64,000 nt of DNA. It comes from an uncultured Bacteroides sp. Lineage in GTDB: Bacteria > Bacteroidota > Bacteroidia > Bacteroidales > Bacteroidaceae. This document shows, in pieces, positions 32,939 to 43,333 of this stretch. The stretch spans positions 1 to 64,000 of the forward strand of contig CASEYC010000056.1 of NCBI GenBank assembly GCA_949292025.1, written 5' to 3'. Position numbers and translations under genes: made by a program. The notes below the pieces were generated by a model. That model was not told where the DNA came from and did no database searches. It saw only the letters and a program-made list of their open reading frames with translations. Numbering within the stretch: position 1 is the stretch's first letter; every line of letters starts with the position of its first letter.

Positions 32939-35581
32939 TCAGAATTCCTGGCCCAGGATGAAGTGGAACTGGCTGCCGCCATACGAGCTGCTGCCCCGAA
33001 TCTTGTCGAAACCGTAGGCCCAGTCGATACCCATCATGCCAATCATCGGGAGGAAGATGCGCACACCCACACCGGCGGAACGCTTCAGGTCGAAGGGATT
33101 GAAGTCGCCCACTTCCTGCCAGGCATTACCAGCCTCCACGAAGGTCAGCGCATAGATGCTGGTGCTGGTCTCCAACATCAGCGGATAGCGCAGTTCGATG
33201 CCGAGGCGGGCGTAGGCATAACCCTCGTTGCCATAAGAAGAGAGTGAACCGTTCTCGTATCCGCGCAGGGCGATAGTCTCCGTACCATAAGTAGAATAAC
33301 CGGTCATGCCGTCACCACCCACTTCGAAGGTGCCGAACGGGGATTTCTTGTACTTGTTGTAGTGACCCAGCAAGCCGAAGTCCACGCGGCCCATCAATAC
33401 GGGCGTACGCTTGACGGTGAAAGGATCCATCAACGGAATGTACACCTTCGATTTGAACTTCCACTTGTGGTATTCCACCCAACGCTGCATGGCGTTGATG
33501 TCTTCCTGGTTATTCTGGTCATACTTACTATAATCCTTTCCGTCGAACAAGGAATAGGGCGGCGTAATCTGTAAGGACAACGCAAACTCAGAACCTTGGC
33601 GCGGATAGATGGGATTGTCTATAGAACTGCGGGACAACGTGAGGTTCAAACTCAGGTCATTACAGTTGCCGTTGGTCACCATGAAGTATTGCCAGTCACG
33701 CAGGATATAACGCTGGTAAGAGAATTCGGCTGTGAACTGGAAATAGTCATCCGGCCATTTCAGGAACTTACCGAACATCACGGCCAGACCGAACATCTGC
33801 ACGGACTTGTCGGGGTCGTAATAGTTCTCGTAATTGACATAGTTGCCATAGTTGTACATACCGTAACCATACATGCCGCTGTAATAGCTGTTGTAGAAGT
33901 TGCTGTACAAGGCGTCATTGTAATACTGGCTGCTGATGTCCGTCTGGCGGGAATAGAAAGCTGACACAGAAAACGCGTTCTTACGCTTGCCCCCAAACCA
34001 TGGGTCATAGAAAGACACGCTGTACGACTGGTAGTAACGGGCATTGGTCTGTCCGCTGATGGTCAGCGTCTGTCCATCACCCTGCGGCAGGATGCCACGA
34101 TAGTTCTCGCCCGGATGCAGGAGGTTGGCCAGCGAGAAGTTGGTGAACTTCAAGCTCAGCTTGCCGATGATGCCCGTCTGTCCCCAACCGGCGGAGAACT
34201 CCACCTGGTCATTGGCCTTGGACACCAGCTGATAGTCAATGTCCACCGTGCCGTCTTCAGGACGCGGCTGTATGTCCGGATTGATTTGCTCGGGGTCAAA
34301 ATGTCCCATTTGGGCAATTTCACGATAGGAACGCATCAGGTCTTCACGGCTGAACAACTGTCCCGGACGAGTACGCAACTCACGGCGCACCACATTCTCG
34401 TACAGACGGTCATTACCGCTGATCATCACCTTGTTGATGGTAGCCTGGCGGCCTTCGTAGATACGCATCTCCAAGTCTATGGAGTCGCCCACGATGTTCA
34501 CTTCCACGGGATCGAGGCTGTAGAACAAGTAACCGTTGTTATAATACAAGTTGCCGATGGCATCTTCATCGCCGGTCAGGCGGTCGTTCAACAGTTTCTG
34601 GTTGTAGACATCGCCCTTCTTCATCTGCAACATATAATCCAGTTGCTCGGAAGGATACAGCGTATTGCCCACCCACGTGATGTTGCGCAGGTAGTATTTC
34701 TGGCCTTCCTCGATGCGCATGAAGACGTCTACCGTGCGGTCGTCATACTGGCTGATGCTATCTTCCACAATCATGGCATCGCGATAACCCAGTTCGTTAT
34801 ACTTGTCGATGATGCGTTGCTTGTCGGCCTCATAATTCTCTTCCACGAATTTCTTGGTGCGGAACAGGTTAATCAGTTTACCTTTCTCGTTCGTCTTCTT
34901 CATCACGCGCTTCAATTTCTTGGCGCTCAGTGCCTGGTTGCCGGCAATTTCGATATGATGCACCTTGATTTTCTCTTTTTTGTCTATGACAATGTCCACA
35001 ATGACCTGGTTCTCATGTTCGGGGTCATCCTTCTGGTTGATGAAGATTTCCGCATTCTTGAAGCCCTTGTCGTCAAAATAGCGTTTGATAAGCGTTTCAG
35101 CACGGTCCACGATGTTCGGCGTAATCTGTCCGCCCTTCATCATGCCGATTCTCTCCTCCAAGTCCTCGCGCTCGGACTTCTTGACGCCGGAATAACGGAT
35201 ATCCGACACACGGGGGCGCATGGTCAGGTGGATAGTCAGCCACACCTTTCCGTTTTCCTCTTTGTCATCCGTGATGCTCACGTCCGAAAAGAGCCCGTGC
35301 CGCCAATAGCGCTTGCAAGCCTGCGTGATTTCATCACCCGGAATCGAGATGGTCTGTCCTTTGGCCAAGCCGGAGAGGCCGATGATGACATAATCTTCAT
35401 AATTGTCAGCACCCTCCACCTTGATATCGGCAATCTCCAACTTCTTCGGCGTGTTGGAATAGAGGACTACCGGTGTTTCTACATTCATGCTGTCGGCCGC
35501 CACTTCTTGTGCGACACCCTTCACCGCACCGGCAAACAAGCCGAGCATCGTTATGAATAGGACGAAAATACGTTCGTGCAT
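32939..35581 (-). CDS. bamA: BamA outer membrane protein assembly factor
   Basis: 880 residues with signal peptide. Five POTRA domains occupy about 40-430 (first: LEIADIKVEGADNYEDYVI) and the Omp85 barrel about 450-880, ending in HFILGQEF with the C-terminal Phe. It inserts beta-barrel proteins into the outer membrane. An unusual segment at about 553-592 holds 14 Tyr in some 38 residues, together with Asn, Gly and Ser; it falls in a barrel loop. Gene order uppS-bamA-ompH-ompH is the standard one. Confidence 0.95.
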   Translation of the reverse strand: MHERIFVLFITMLGLFAGAVKGVAQEVAADSMNVETPVVLYSNTPKKLEIADIKVEGADNYEDYVIIGLSGLAKGQTISIPGDEITQACKRYWRHGLFSDVSITDDKEENGKVWLTIHLTMRPRVSDIRYSGVKKSEREDLEERIGMMKGGQITPNIVDRAETLIKRYFDDKGFKNAEIFINQKDDPEHENQVIVDIVIDKKEKIKVHHIEIAGNQALSAKKLKRVMKKTNEKGKLINLFRTKKFVEENYEADKQRIIDKYNELGYRDAMIVEDSISQYDDRTVDVFMRIEEGQKYYLRNITWVGNTLYPSEQLDYMLQMKKGDVYNQKLLNDRLTGDEDAIGNLYYNNGYLFYSLDPVEVNIVGDSIDLEMRIYEGRQATINKVMISGNDRLYENVVRRELRTRPGQLFSREDLMRSYREIAQMGHFDPEQINPDIQPRPEDGTVDIDYQLVSKANDQVEFSAGWGQTGIIGKLSLKFTNFSLANLLHPGENYRGILPQGDGQTLTISGQTNARYYQSYSVSFYDPWFGGKRKNAFSVSAFYSRQTDISSQYYNDALYSNFYNSYYSGMYGYGMYNYGNYVNYENYYDPDKSVQMFGLAVMFGKFLKWPDDYFQFTAEFSYQRYILRDWQYFMVTNGNCNDLSLNLTLSRSSIDNPIYPRQGSEFALSLQITPPYSLFDGKDYSKYDQNNQEDINAMQRWVEYHKWKFKSKVYIPLMDPFTVKRTPVLMGRVDFGLLGHYNKYKKSPFGTFEVGGDGMTGYSTYGTETIALRGYENGSLSSYGNEGYAYARLGIELRYPLMLETSTSIYALTFVEAGNAWQEVGDFNPFDLKRSAGVGVRIFLPMIGMMGIDWAYGFDKIRGSSSYGGSQFHFILGQEF

Positions 35582-35633
35582 CTTTACGTTCTTAAATTTT
35601 ATATCTATAAGTCGTTACTTTCTATCGTTTGCT

Positions 35634-36368
35634 TCAAGAGATCTGCTCACTGGTTTTCCCGAAACGGCGTTCCCGCTTCTGGTAATCGCAAATCGCCTTG
35701 AAAAACTCCTCTTCGCGGAAATCCGGCCAAAACGTGTCGCAGAAATACAACTCCGAATAGGCACATTGCCAAAGCATATAGTTGCTCAGGCGAAGTTCCC
35801 CGCCTGTACGGATCAGCAAGTCTGGATCCGGCATAAAACTGGTAGTCAAATGGCAGGCAAACCGCTCGGTATCTATCTGGTCAGCCGTCAATTCACCCTT
35901 CTGCACGGCGATGGCCAATTGCCTTGCCGCCTCGGTAATCTCCCACCGGGACGAATAGCTCAACGCCAGCACCAGGTTCATGCCCGAATTGCCTGCCGTG
36001 TGGGCTATGCAGTTGTTCAGCCTTTCTTGCACCTTAGCGGGCAGCTTCTCCACCTCTCCGATGACGCGGAAACGGATGTTGTTCTTCATGAAGGTTTCTT
36101 CTTCGATGGACTCAAACAGAAGTCCCATCAACGCAGTCACTTCATCGGCAGGGCGTCCCCAGTTCTCGATGGAGAAAGTATAGAGTGTCAGATACTTCAC
36201 ACCCAGCCTGGCAGCTTCTTCCGCAATGACATGCACAGTCTCAGCCCCCACCTGGTGGCCGTAACTCCGCTCGCGTCCGCGCTGCTTGGCCCATCGCCCG
36301 TTGCCATCCATGATGATAGCCACGTGGCAAGGTATCCGATTCAAGTCTATTTGTTCTTTATATGACAT
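35634..36368 (-). CDS. uppS: Undecaprenyl diphosphate synthase (isoprenyl transferase)
   Basis: 244 residues. It elongates farnesyl diphosphate to undecaprenyl diphosphate, the lipid carrier for cell wall precursors. The start contains [14 protein letters not shown] with the magnesium-binding Asp, then [13 protein letters not shown], and late [18 protein letters not shown] and SELYF blocks: all typical of the cis-prenyltransferase family. Upstream of bamA, 52 bp gap. Confidence 0.96.
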   Translation of the reverse strand: MSYKEQIDLNRIPCHVAIIMDGNGRWAKQRGRERSYGHQVGAETVHVIAEEAARLGVKYLTLYTFSIENWGRPADEVTALMGLLFESIEEETFMKNNIRFRVIGEVEKLPAKVQERLNNCIAHTAGNSGMNLVLALSYSSRWEITEAARQLAIAVQKGELTADQIDTERFACHLTTSFMPDPDLLIRTGGELRLSNYMLWQCAYSELYFCDTFWPDFREEEFFKAICDYQKRERRFGKTSEQIS

Positions 36369-36385
36369 GTTCTATCGGTATTACT

Positions 36386-37750
36386 TCATTCTCTCTCAAA
36401 CCCCAACTTGTTGAGCCGGCCACGCCATACTTCGTTGGGAGTGCCGTTGCCGCCGAAAATCACCCAGATGAAATCCCGCTTATCGGCTGCCGTCTCCGCA
36501 TGTTTTGGCGTGGGATCCACGACAACCGTATAGGATTTTTTCCCGGCAAAAGCCGAGGGTAACAGGAATTTTTTCTCCACTTGTTGCCATGCAATGCCAG
36601 CGACAGATTCATATATACCGGTCAGGGTTCCCCCGAAAGCATAAAAGCGGTCGGCATAGTACATCAGCACCGGATTGTCCATGCCTGGGCAGGAGAGCCC
36701 CTCCACATCCGTTTCCAACGAAGACCAAGACAAGCCGTCGTTCGTGAACCAAGGTACTGACTTGTCTTCCATTCCGCGAGGCATTCCCATCACCATTGTT
36801 TGGCTGACGCCATAGCCCGTCGTATAGTGTGCACTGTGGATATTCCGGGTGGGAAAACCATCGGGCACCGTACTGCCGGATACCCACGCCTGCCCGTCCA
36901 CGCTTGCGCAGAACTCACGTTCAAAGGTGTCATTCAGACGAATGCCCACCAGCGTCTCCTCCCGGCCGGTTATCTCGTCAACAGGCAACGCAGCCACCAA
37001 AGCCTGCACGCCGCCGCTCAAGCCCTCCGACTTCTGCCATGCCTTTCCGTCTTCCGAAACATACACATCGCCTTCGGACAACATATACAGCCGACCGGCG
37101 AAACCGACAAGGGTAGTCACGTCCGCCTCTCCGGGCAATCCTGTCACTTCCGAACGGCTCCAACCGTACAGTCCGGGCGCAGCCGAAGTCTGGTAAAGTT
37201 CCGCAGGAGAAGTATATAAGCACAAGTTTCCGTTGAAGATAACAGCTTTCTGCACGCCGGGATTCACCGTCTCCGTAAAGACAGGAGCCACCGTGTCCAT
37301 GTGTACCCAGGTCAATGAATCAGGATCCTGCAGATGCACCCGGATTTGCAGGGTGTAAGTGCGTTTGGTCAGCCCGTCGGGAGCATACACCTCCAACTTC
37401 ACCCCGTTGCTTCCCGTGGCATTCATGGCCGGCAACAGATTGTGGTAGACATCCGTCGCAAAGGTCGTGTCGCCGGACATCACACCCAGCATGACGCTCA
37501 GCTCGTCCACCATGATGCTGTCAATCAACGTATCTGCATCCACCGGCATGGAATCCGGATTATAAATCAGATTGTTCAGTTGGTCTATTTCAAATTTGTA
37601 GTCCACTCCATGAATAGTATCGAGACTGAAAGCGTGTATGGTGGCGTCCGAACTATACACGGACGTTCCGTTATCATCATCCAGACAGGAACTTACCGCT
37701 ATCGACACCAGCAAAAAGCCTACAATCACTGATAGAAATCTTGTTCTCAT
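36386..37750 (-). CDS. DUF6242-type lipoprotein
   Basis: 454 residues, lipobox VSSC (Cys22) then LDDDNGTSVYSS. The N-terminal part (25-150) is a beta-sandwich-like domain with ATIHAFSL and TYTLQIRVH; the larger C-terminal part has repeated Trp/Gly turns like a beta-propeller (TSAAPGLYGWSRS, EDGKAWQKS, VDGQAWVSG, NDGLSWSS, IAWQQVEKK), about one per 50 residues. This matches Bacteroides proteins with a DUF6242 pair. Function unknown; surface or periplasmic. It is the first gene before uppS (17 bp gap). Confidence 0.75.
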   Translation of the reverse strand: MRTRFLSVIVGFLLVSIAVSSCLDDDNGTSVYSSDATIHAFSLDTIHGVDYKFEIDQLNNLIYNPDSMPVDADTLIDSIMVDELSVMLGVMSGDTTFATDVYHNLLPAMNATGSNGVKLEVYAPDGLTKRTYTLQIRVHLQDPDSLTWVHMDTVAPVFTETVNPGVQKAVIFNGNLCLYTSPAELYQTSAAPGLYGWSRSEVTGLPGEADVTTLVGFAGRLYMLSEGDVYVSEDGKAWQKSEGLSGGVQALVAALPVDEITGREETLVGIRLNDTFEREFCASVDGQAWVSGSTVPDGFPTRNIHSAHYTTGYGVSQTMVMGMPRGMEDKSVPWFTNDGLSWSSLETDVEGLSCPGMDNPVLMYYADRFYAFGGTLTGIYESVAGIAWQQVEKKFLLPSAFAGKKSYTVVVDPTPKHAETAADKRDFIWVIFGGNGTPNEVWRGRLNKLGFERE

Positions 37751-37779
37751 TCCTTATGTTAGTGTTTATTTACAAGTTG

Positions 37780-37787
37780 CAAAAATA
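37780..37787 (-). promoter_or_regulatory. Candidate -7 element for the DUF6242-uppS-bamA operon
   Basis: TATTTTTG on the minus strand, 29 bases before the start. A TTTA, rather than TTTG, lies upstream at about the right distance. Confidence 0.4.
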
Positions 37788-37884
37788 GGAACAATTTTCG
37801 CTATAAACCTCCTCTACGGGAAGTTTTATACAAAATTATAGATAAAATAACCGAAATGCACGATAAAACGCCCCTCTGACACGG

Positions 37885-38931
37885 TCAAATGACGTCTTCC
37901 GATGCTTTGTAATGACGAATGACCCTCCCGAAATGCTGCTCGGTCCCACAGATTTTTTTTTCGTCCATCCGCGGAGCCTGCACACCCGCCTGCAAACGCA
38001 CTGGCGATTCTTCCACAAAAGCCTCATCCCACAAACCGGCATCCAGGAAGGACTGCAAGGTCATGGCTCCCCCTTCCACCAGCAACGATTGCAGGTTGCG
38101 CGCATAAAGTGCCTCCAGCAACTGGGGCACCAAGGACTGGCCGAAGTCCGCCTGCACATATTCCACGTTGGGGCGAGCCTCCCCGACTCTTTCCGTAAAG
38201 ACCAAAGTCGGCTCCTGTTCGTCCAGCAGATGCGCGTTGTCCGGCAAAACGCCCTCCCGGTCAATGACCACCCGCACCGGTGAAGGCCCGTACCAACTGC
38301 GCACGTTCAAACTTGGATTGTCCAGCAATGCCGTGCGGGTACCCACCAGGATGGCACTGTGCTCGGCCCGTTTCTTGTGCACCAACATCTGGGTCAGGTC
38401 GCTGGACAGGCGGACGGGTGCTCCCCCCGTACGCTGCAAGTCGATGAACCCGTCGGCCGACTGCGCCCACTTCAGCGTGACGTAAGGACGTTGCCGGGTA
38501 TGAAACGTGATGAAACGGCGTATCAACCCGCGGCATTCATCCTCCAAGACACCCACCACGACTTCGCGGCCGGCATCCTGCAACTTCCGGATGCCCCGTC
38601 CTGCCACTTTGGCGAAAGGGTCGCGACACCCCACCACGATGCGCGGGATGCCTTTCTCCACAATCAAGTCGGCGCAAGGAGGCGTTTTCCCGTAATGCGA
38701 ACACGGCTCCAAGCTGACATACAGGGTGGAGCGCTTCAGCAAAGCCGGATCCTTCACCGAACGGATGGCGTTCACCTCGGCATGAGCCTGCCCGCAACGC
38801 ACATGGTAGCCCTCGCCTATGATCCGGCCGTCGCACACGATGACAGCCCCCACCATCGGATTGGGGGCTGCATTGCACAACCCGTTCTGGGCCAACTGCA
38901 AGCAGCGGCGCATATATTTCTCGTCTTCCAT
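37885..38931 (-). CDS. ribD: Bifunctional riboflavin biosynthesis deaminase/reductase
   Basis: 348 residues. The N-terminal deaminase (1-145) has the zinc site His50-Ala-Glu52 (HAEVNAI) and Cys77/Cys86 in PCSHYGKTPPC. The C-terminal reductase (about 148-348) has VTLKWAQSADG, HSAILVGTRTALLDNPSL and VEGGAMTLQSFL. It carries out steps two and three of the riboflavin pathway from GTP. Here it stands alone, with its own promoter-like site upstream. Confidence 0.96.
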   Translation of the reverse strand: MEDEKYMRRCLQLAQNGLCNAAPNPMVGAVIVCDGRIIGEGYHVRCGQAHAEVNAIRSVKDPALLKRSTLYVSLEPCSHYGKTPPCADLIVEKGIPRIVVGCRDPFAKVAGRGIRKLQDAGREVVVGVLEDECRGLIRRFITFHTRQRPYVTLKWAQSADGFIDLQRTGGAPVRLSSDLTQMLVHKKRAEHSAILVGTRTALLDNPSLNVRSWYGPSPVRVVIDREGVLPDNAHLLDEQEPTLVFTERVGEARPNVEYVQADFGQSLVPQLLEALYARNLQSLLVEGGAMTLQSFLDAGLWDEAFVEESPVRLQAGVQAPRMDEKKICGTEQHFGRVIRHYKASEDVI

Positions 38932-38950
38932 AACATTCGTTTTTACCGCG

Positions 38951-38958
38951 CAAAAGTA
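38951..38958 (-). promoter_or_regulatory. Candidate -7 element of ribD
   Basis: TACTTTTG on the minus strand, 20 bases before the ribD start; a run of T lies about 21 bases upstream in place of TTTG. No FMN riboswitch can be fitted in this 69-bp gap. Confidence 0.35.
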
Positions 38959-39000
38959 ACACTTAATCCGGAAATGGAGAAAAAACTGCCCGGCTTTTCC

Positions 39001-40020
39001 TCACTCGTTCAATGCCCCGCAATACGGGCACGTCCCTTTCTGCGACAAAGCCTCCCCGCAATGGCCGCAACGGTAAAGCGACGTATGCAACGAACGGCGC
39101 AAGACCCGGACAAAGAGGACGGCCAACAGCACCAAGAACACGTAACCCACATAAATGCCGGTAGTCAGGATGAAAAAGAAGTAGCAAAAGATGCAGGCCG
39201 ACGCCAGCCCCAACAGATAGAATACCGCCGTGGTGAGCGGCAAACGGCGGAACAAGACATCCACCGTGGCCACCAGCACCACCACAAACGCCCAAAGCCC
39301 CGACAAGAACAAGGCGAGCACCAAGGGCACCCGAAAGGGGGAAAGCGTGGGATTGTAATAGAAATGCTCCCACGTATCGGGCACGAACACCTGCATCGTC
39401 TCGTACAACGTGGCACAAAAAGCCATCAGCAGGCAGAGCAGCAAAGGATACACATAATCAATATCGCCAAAACCCGACTTGCGGAAAGACTTGCGCCGCA
39501 GCATCCGAATCAGCCCAAAAGCCACAAACAAGGCGCAAATGACTATAAAATAAGGTATATGCGTGTCGCTAAACAAATAAATGGCCTGCGAGATGCTGTC
39601 CGCAGGGACAAAAGCCTGCTTCATCTCGCACTCCCGCAACCAACCTTGCACCTCCTGCGAGTGGGCCAGTTTCACCCAGACGCTGTCCACGGTGTCATTG
39701 GGATGCACGTCCAGCTCCGCCACCACCACACGGTCGCCCTGCCGGAGGGTGCTGTAGCTTTCCTTCAAGGGCAAGGCCACCAGATTTATGGAATCGGCTT
39801 GAAGCACCAGGTTGGTATTCCAGGTATAATGCCGCTCAAACAGATAGGCCACGGAGTCACGGGCGCGCTGCTCCACGGCTTCACCGGACAACACGGGCGG
39901 AGTATAACGGCAAGAGGAGAACAGCAATCCCAAGCAGAAAAGCATCCCCAAGACTTGCGCCAAGCCACGGCTTTGCCCCAAGCGGATGCTCCGCTGCCCG
40001 TTGTCTTTACTCCGCCGCAT
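39001..40020 (-). CDS. Membrane protein with C-terminal zinc ribbon
   Basis: 339 residues. Lipobox-like FSSC near residue 37 follows a hydrophobic stretch. Residues about 40-140 are soluble and look like an SH3-type repeat (QGDRVVVAELDV). Then come about five membrane helices (155-310), and a zinc ribbon at the end: CGHCGEALSQKGTCPYCG. The start overlaps the U32 peptidase stop by 14 bp, so the two are translationally linked. No function can be given; similar proteins are common next to U32 genes in Bacteroides. Confidence 0.75.
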   Translation of the reverse strand: MRRSKDNGQRSIRLGQSRGLAQVLGMLFCLGLLFSSCRYTPPVLSGEAVEQRARDSVAYLFERHYTWNTNLVLQADSINLVALPLKESYSTLRQGDRVVVAELDVHPNDTVDSVWVKLAHSQEVQGWLRECEMKQAFVPADSISQAIYLFSDTHIPYFIVICALFVAFGLIRMLRRKSFRKSGFGDIDYVYPLLLCLLMAFCATLYETMQVFVPDTWEHFYYNPTLSPFRVPLVLALFLSGLWAFVVVLVATVDVLFRRLPLTTAVFYLLGLASACIFCYFFFILTTGIYVGYVFLVLLAVLFVRVLRRSLHTSLYRCGHCGEALSQKGTCPYCGALNE

Positions 40021-41839
40021 AGACTTTCATCTGACAGTTCTTGCAATCGAAAGAAAGGCGGAAACGCTTCCCGTCCGCAGACACCAAGTAATAGGGTTCC
40101 CGATAGGGCGAACGTTTCTTGTGGAAAGTGGGACACCACCCCATGCTGTACCGCAGACAATGGCGACAAAACATCAGCGCCGCGCCCGGCACCGCCTGTG
40201 CCTCGTAGGCCGGAGCCACCGAAGCTACGCCATGCTCCTGATAGAAATGCCGCGCCTCCCCGTTCATCACATTGCCCAGATAAGTCAACGAAGAGACGGG
40301 GAAAGGGTGAGCCGTCGGCTTCCATACCTGCAACTCCCGCCGATAGCGGATGCGGCGCACCTCCAGCAGACGGTCCACCACCTGCCTGCGCCAGTCAGTC
40401 ACCACCGATGCCGGCAGGAACCAATTGCCGGAGAGCTGTATATCCGCCTCGCCCACCGCCTCGAAAGGCGTGTTGCCGAGCTTGCCCAACTGCGTCCGCA
40501 CGTTGGCTTCCTGAGGTGAACGTGCCTGCTCCTTGGCATAAGCAAAGGAACGTACCGCACGGTTGCCGTCTTCATCCTCAGCCGAAAGGGCAAAGCCTTG
40601 CGGAGTATCCCACAACGCCCAACGCAAGGCAATTTTCCGCCCGGCGGACTTGCGCGCCAGCAATTTCTCAAATTCCTGGTCGAAATTGCGATACAAACGG
40701 GTGCGGGGAGGAATGCGGGGCACTTCGCCCGCCGGAAAAATCCGGTTGTCCTCCACCCGGTTGACGCGGAAACCTTGCAAACGGCCTTGCGCGTCGAGGT
40801 AGCAGATGCCATCCCCATTGTGGAAAGGCTTCACGCCCGCCACCGTAAAACTGTGTCCGCGTTGCTCTTTCAGCGTGCCCATCTCCTCGCCCAGCGACTT
40901 GGGGGTATCAAACGAAGCCACGTCTTCGCCCCGCCCTTGCAGAAAGTAATGGGTGAATCCCCGGCTGAAACTCTTGTCCAACTGGGGGGTAAAGGCATAG
41001 CGGCAACTCCCCGAGGAGGAACGCACGTATTCGGGACGGCGTGACAGGACTTCGTCGAGGCGGAGGCGATAGGCCGCCGTGACGTTCTTCACGTAGGCCA
41101 CGTCCTTCAGGCGGCCTTCTATCTTCAGGGACGATGCTCCGGCATCAAGCAACTGCTCCAGGCGGTCGCTCTGGTTCAAGTCTTTCAAGGACAACAGATG
41201 TTTGTCCCTTACTATCGTTTTTCCATCGGCATCCACCAGCGTGAAGGGCAGGCGGCAGAACTGGGCACACTCGCCCCTATTGGCACTGCGCCCGAAGCAG
41301 GCCTGGCTGGCATAGCATTGCCCGCTATAGCTGACGCAGAGCGCCCCGTGCACGAATACCTCCAACGACACCTGCGGACAAGCCTCGTGAATGCGCTTGA
41401 TTTCCTGCAATGACAATTCGCGCGCCAGCACCACCTGACGGAAACCAGCCTCGGCCAGGAAACGCACCTTCTCCGGCGTGCGGTTGTCCATCTGCGTGCT
41501 GGCATGGAGAGGGATGGGCGGCAAGGACAAGCGCGTGATGCCCATGTCCTGCACAATCAGGGCATCCACCCCGATGCGGTAGAGGTCGTGTATCAGCCGC
41601 TCCGTCTCCGCCAGTTCCTCGTCTTTCAGGATGGTGTTCACCGTGACGTAGACGCGCACGCCGTAGACATGGGCATACTCCACCAGCCGGGTTATGTCCT
41701 CCAATGAATTGCCCGCGGCAGCCCTTGCCCCGAAGCGCGGAGCGCCGATGTAGACGGCATCCGCCCCATGATCCACGGCCGCCAAGCCGCACTCCAGATT
41801 CTTTGCCGGGGCAAGCAGTTCTATGGGACGCGGCTTCAT
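40007..41839 (-). CDS. U32-family peptidase / RlhA-like protein
   Basis: 610 residues. N-terminal [26 protein letters not shown] and the U32 signature [17 protein letters not shown] with the following Cys cluster ([19 protein letters not shown]) define the family. A long C-terminal part (about 350-610) ends in a Cys motif [10 protein letters not shown]. coli relatives (RlhA, TrhP) hydroxylate 23S rRNA or tRNA rather than cleave protein, and the conserved Cys residues fit an iron-sulfur site. Its start overlaps the metA stop by 4 bp. Confidence 0.88.
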   Translation of the reverse strand: MKPRPIELLAPAKNLECGLAAVDHGADAVYIGAPRFGARAAAGNSLEDITRLVEYAHVYGVRVYVTVNTILKDEELAETERLIHDLYRIGVDALIVQDMGITRLSLPPIPLHASTQMDNRTPEKVRFLAEAGFRQVVLARELSLQEIKRIHEACPQVSLEVFVHGALCVSYSGQCYASQACFGRSANRGECAQFCRLPFTLVDADGKTIVRDKHLLSLKDLNQSDRLEQLLDAGASSLKIEGRLKDVAYVKNVTAAYRLRLDEVLSRRPEYVRSSSGSCRYAFTPQLDKSFSRGFTHYFLQGRGEDVASFDTPKSLGEEMGTLKEQRGHSFTVAGVKPFHNGDGICYLDAQGRLQGFRVNRVEDNRIFPAGEVPRIPPRTRLYRNFDQEFEKLLARKSAGRKIALRWALWDTPQGFALSAEDEDGNRAVRSFAYAKEQARSPQEANVRTQLGKLGNTPFEAVGEADIQLSGNWFLPASVVTDWRRQVVDRLLEVRRIRYRRELQVWKPTAHPFPVSSLTYLGNVMNGEARHFYQEHGVASVAPAYEAQAVPGAALMFCRHCLRYSMGWCPTFHKKRSPYREPYYLVSADGKRFRLSFDCKNCQMKVYAAE

Positions 41840-42753
41840 GCGATGTCGTTGATATTATAAGGTGTCTCTTGGTAAACAAAATAGTTCAGCCAGTTGGAGA
41901 ACAACAGGTTGGCATGGGCACGCCAACGCACCAGCACGCCCTTCTCCGGATCATTGTCAATGTAATAATTGCGCGGCATCTCGATGGGCAGCCCCTTGCC
42001 CAGGTCGCGCCGATACTCCCCGTCCAGGGTCAGGGGCGAATACTCCGAATGACCGGTCACGAAAAACTCCCTGCCACCGCGGGCCATCACCAAATAGACG
42101 CCCGCCTCATTCGACTCGGAAAGCAATGTCAGTTCAGGCACCTTGAGGATATCCTCGCGGCGCACCTCGGTATGGCGGCTGTGGGGCACATAGAACACAT
42201 CGTCGAATCCGCGGAAGATGGGATGCAGAGGCTGCAACGCCCGATGGGGGAAGATGCCGAACATCTTCTGCGCCAAGGGATATTTGGGCACGCCGTAGAA
42301 ATGGTACAATCCCGCCTGCGCCGCCCAACAGATGTAGAGCGTGGAAGTGACGTGCGTCCGCGCCCAGTCGAAAATCTCCGAAATCTCGTCCCAATAGTTC
42401 ACCTGTTCGAAGTCCATCTGTTCCACAGGCGCCCCGGTGATAATCATCCCGTCATACTTCTCGTTGCGCATCAGCTCGAAGTCCGTGTAGAAAGCCTTCA
42501 TGTGCTCAATGGGCGTGTTCTTCGACGTGTGGCTCTTGATTTTCATAAACGAGATTTCCACCTGGAGCGGCGTGTTGGAGAGCAGGCGCACCAAGTCCGT
42601 CTCCGTCGTGATCTTCAGCGGCATCAGGTTGAGGACAACGATGCGCAGCGGACGGATATCCTGTCCCGTGGCGCGTGTCGTGTCCATCACGAATATGTTT
42701 TCCTGCTTCAGCAATTCGATGGCAGGCAATTTGTCTGGTAACTTTAATGGCAT
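41836..42753 (-). CDS. metA: Homoserine O-acyltransferase (MetA family), acetyl-CoA type predicted
   Basis: 305 residues, full length for MetA. Catalytic Cys142 in [10 protein letters not shown]; late His and Glu in FVTGHSEY. It activates homoserine for methionine synthesis. Position 111, in [11 protein letters not shown], is Glu. In Bacillus cereus MetA Glu at this position goes with acetyl-CoA use, and Gly as in E. coli goes with succinyl-CoA, so O-acetylhomoserine is the expected product. Annotation as succinyltransferase by homology alone would be misleading. Operon: metA, U32, zinc-ribbon protein. Confidence 0.94.
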   Translation of the reverse strand: MPLKLPDKLPAIELLKQENIFVMDTTRATGQDIRPLRIVVLNLMPLKITTETDLVRLLSNTPLQVEISFMKIKSHTSKNTPIEHMKAFYTDFELMRNEKYDGMIITGAPVEQMDFEQVNYWDEISEIFDWARTHVTSTLYICWAAQAGLYHFYGVPKYPLAQKMFGIFPHRALQPLHPIFRGFDDVFYVPHSRHTEVRREDILKVPELTLLSESNEAGVYLVMARGGREFFVTGHSEYSPLTLDGEYRRDLGKGLPIEMPRNYYIDNDPEKGVLVRWRAHANLLFSNWLNYFVYQETPYNINDIA

Positions 42754-42841
42754 GAATCTGTGGTTTTCTGTTTCGGGGCGTAAAGATAGGGAAAATTACG
42801 GGAAAATGTATGGGGAGAGAGGAAGGAAATGTATTTTTTCG

Positions 42842-42849
42842 TACCTTTG
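42842..42849 (+). promoter_or_regulatory. Candidate -7 element of the DUF3990 operon
   Basis: TACCTTTG, 22 bases before the ATG at 42872. No TTTG is found 19-21 bases upstream. Confidence 0.4.
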
Positions 42850-42871
42850 GAAGCGAATTTCAACCAGCACA

Positions 42872-43333
42872 ATGAAAATGGTACTTTATCATGGCAGCTA
42901 TACGATCATAGCCTCCCCAAAAATCATGAAGGGGCAATTTACCAAGGATTTTGGGGAAGGATTCTATTGTACGGAACTGAAGAAACAAGCCATCAAATGG
43001 GCCAAACGCTATGAGACACCAGTGGTCAACCTCTACGATTATCAAGCCAACAGTTCATTGAATATCCTCTTTTTCAAAGAAATGACCGATGAATGGTTGG
43101 ATTTCATAGCCGCTTGCCGTAGTGGCCAACCTCATACATACGACATCGTCATTGGAGCAATGGCCAATGATCAAATCTACAACTATGTAGCAGATTTTAT
43201 GAACGGCATACTGACCCGGGAACAATTTTGGATATTAGCAAAATTCAAATATCCAACTCATCAAATCAACTTTTGCACGCCCGAAGCACTGAAATGCATC
43301 ACATTCAAAGGATATGAGGAGATAAAAGAATGA
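42872..43333 (+). CDS. DUF3990 protein, probable ADP-ribosyltransferase-like toxin
   Basis: 153 residues from the ATG at 42872. VLYHGSYTII, DFGEGFYCTE, EWLDFIAACRSG and YDIVIGAMANDQIYNYVADF are in the order of the DUF3990 family, whose fold is related to ADP-ribosyltransferases (the early YHGS and the FGEGFY with nearby Lys/Gln helix). The gene is more AT-rich than neighbouring housekeeping genes. It overlaps the next gene by 4 bp (ATGA). In many Bacteroidetes and Firmicutes such a gene is paired with a DUF3791 partner, consistent with a toxin-antitoxin module. Confidence 0.82.
   Translation: MKMVLYHGSYTIIASPKIMKGQFTKDFGEGFYCTELKKQAIKWAKRYETPVVNLYDYQANSSLNILFFKEMTDEWLDFIAACRSGQPHTYDIVIGAMANDQIYNYVADFMNGILTREQFWILAKFKYPTHQINFCTPEALKCITFKGYEEIKE

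Noticed and set aside
38932-39000. FMN riboswitch before ribD
   Set aside because: The gap is only 69 bp, too short, and no RFN element motifs are visible.
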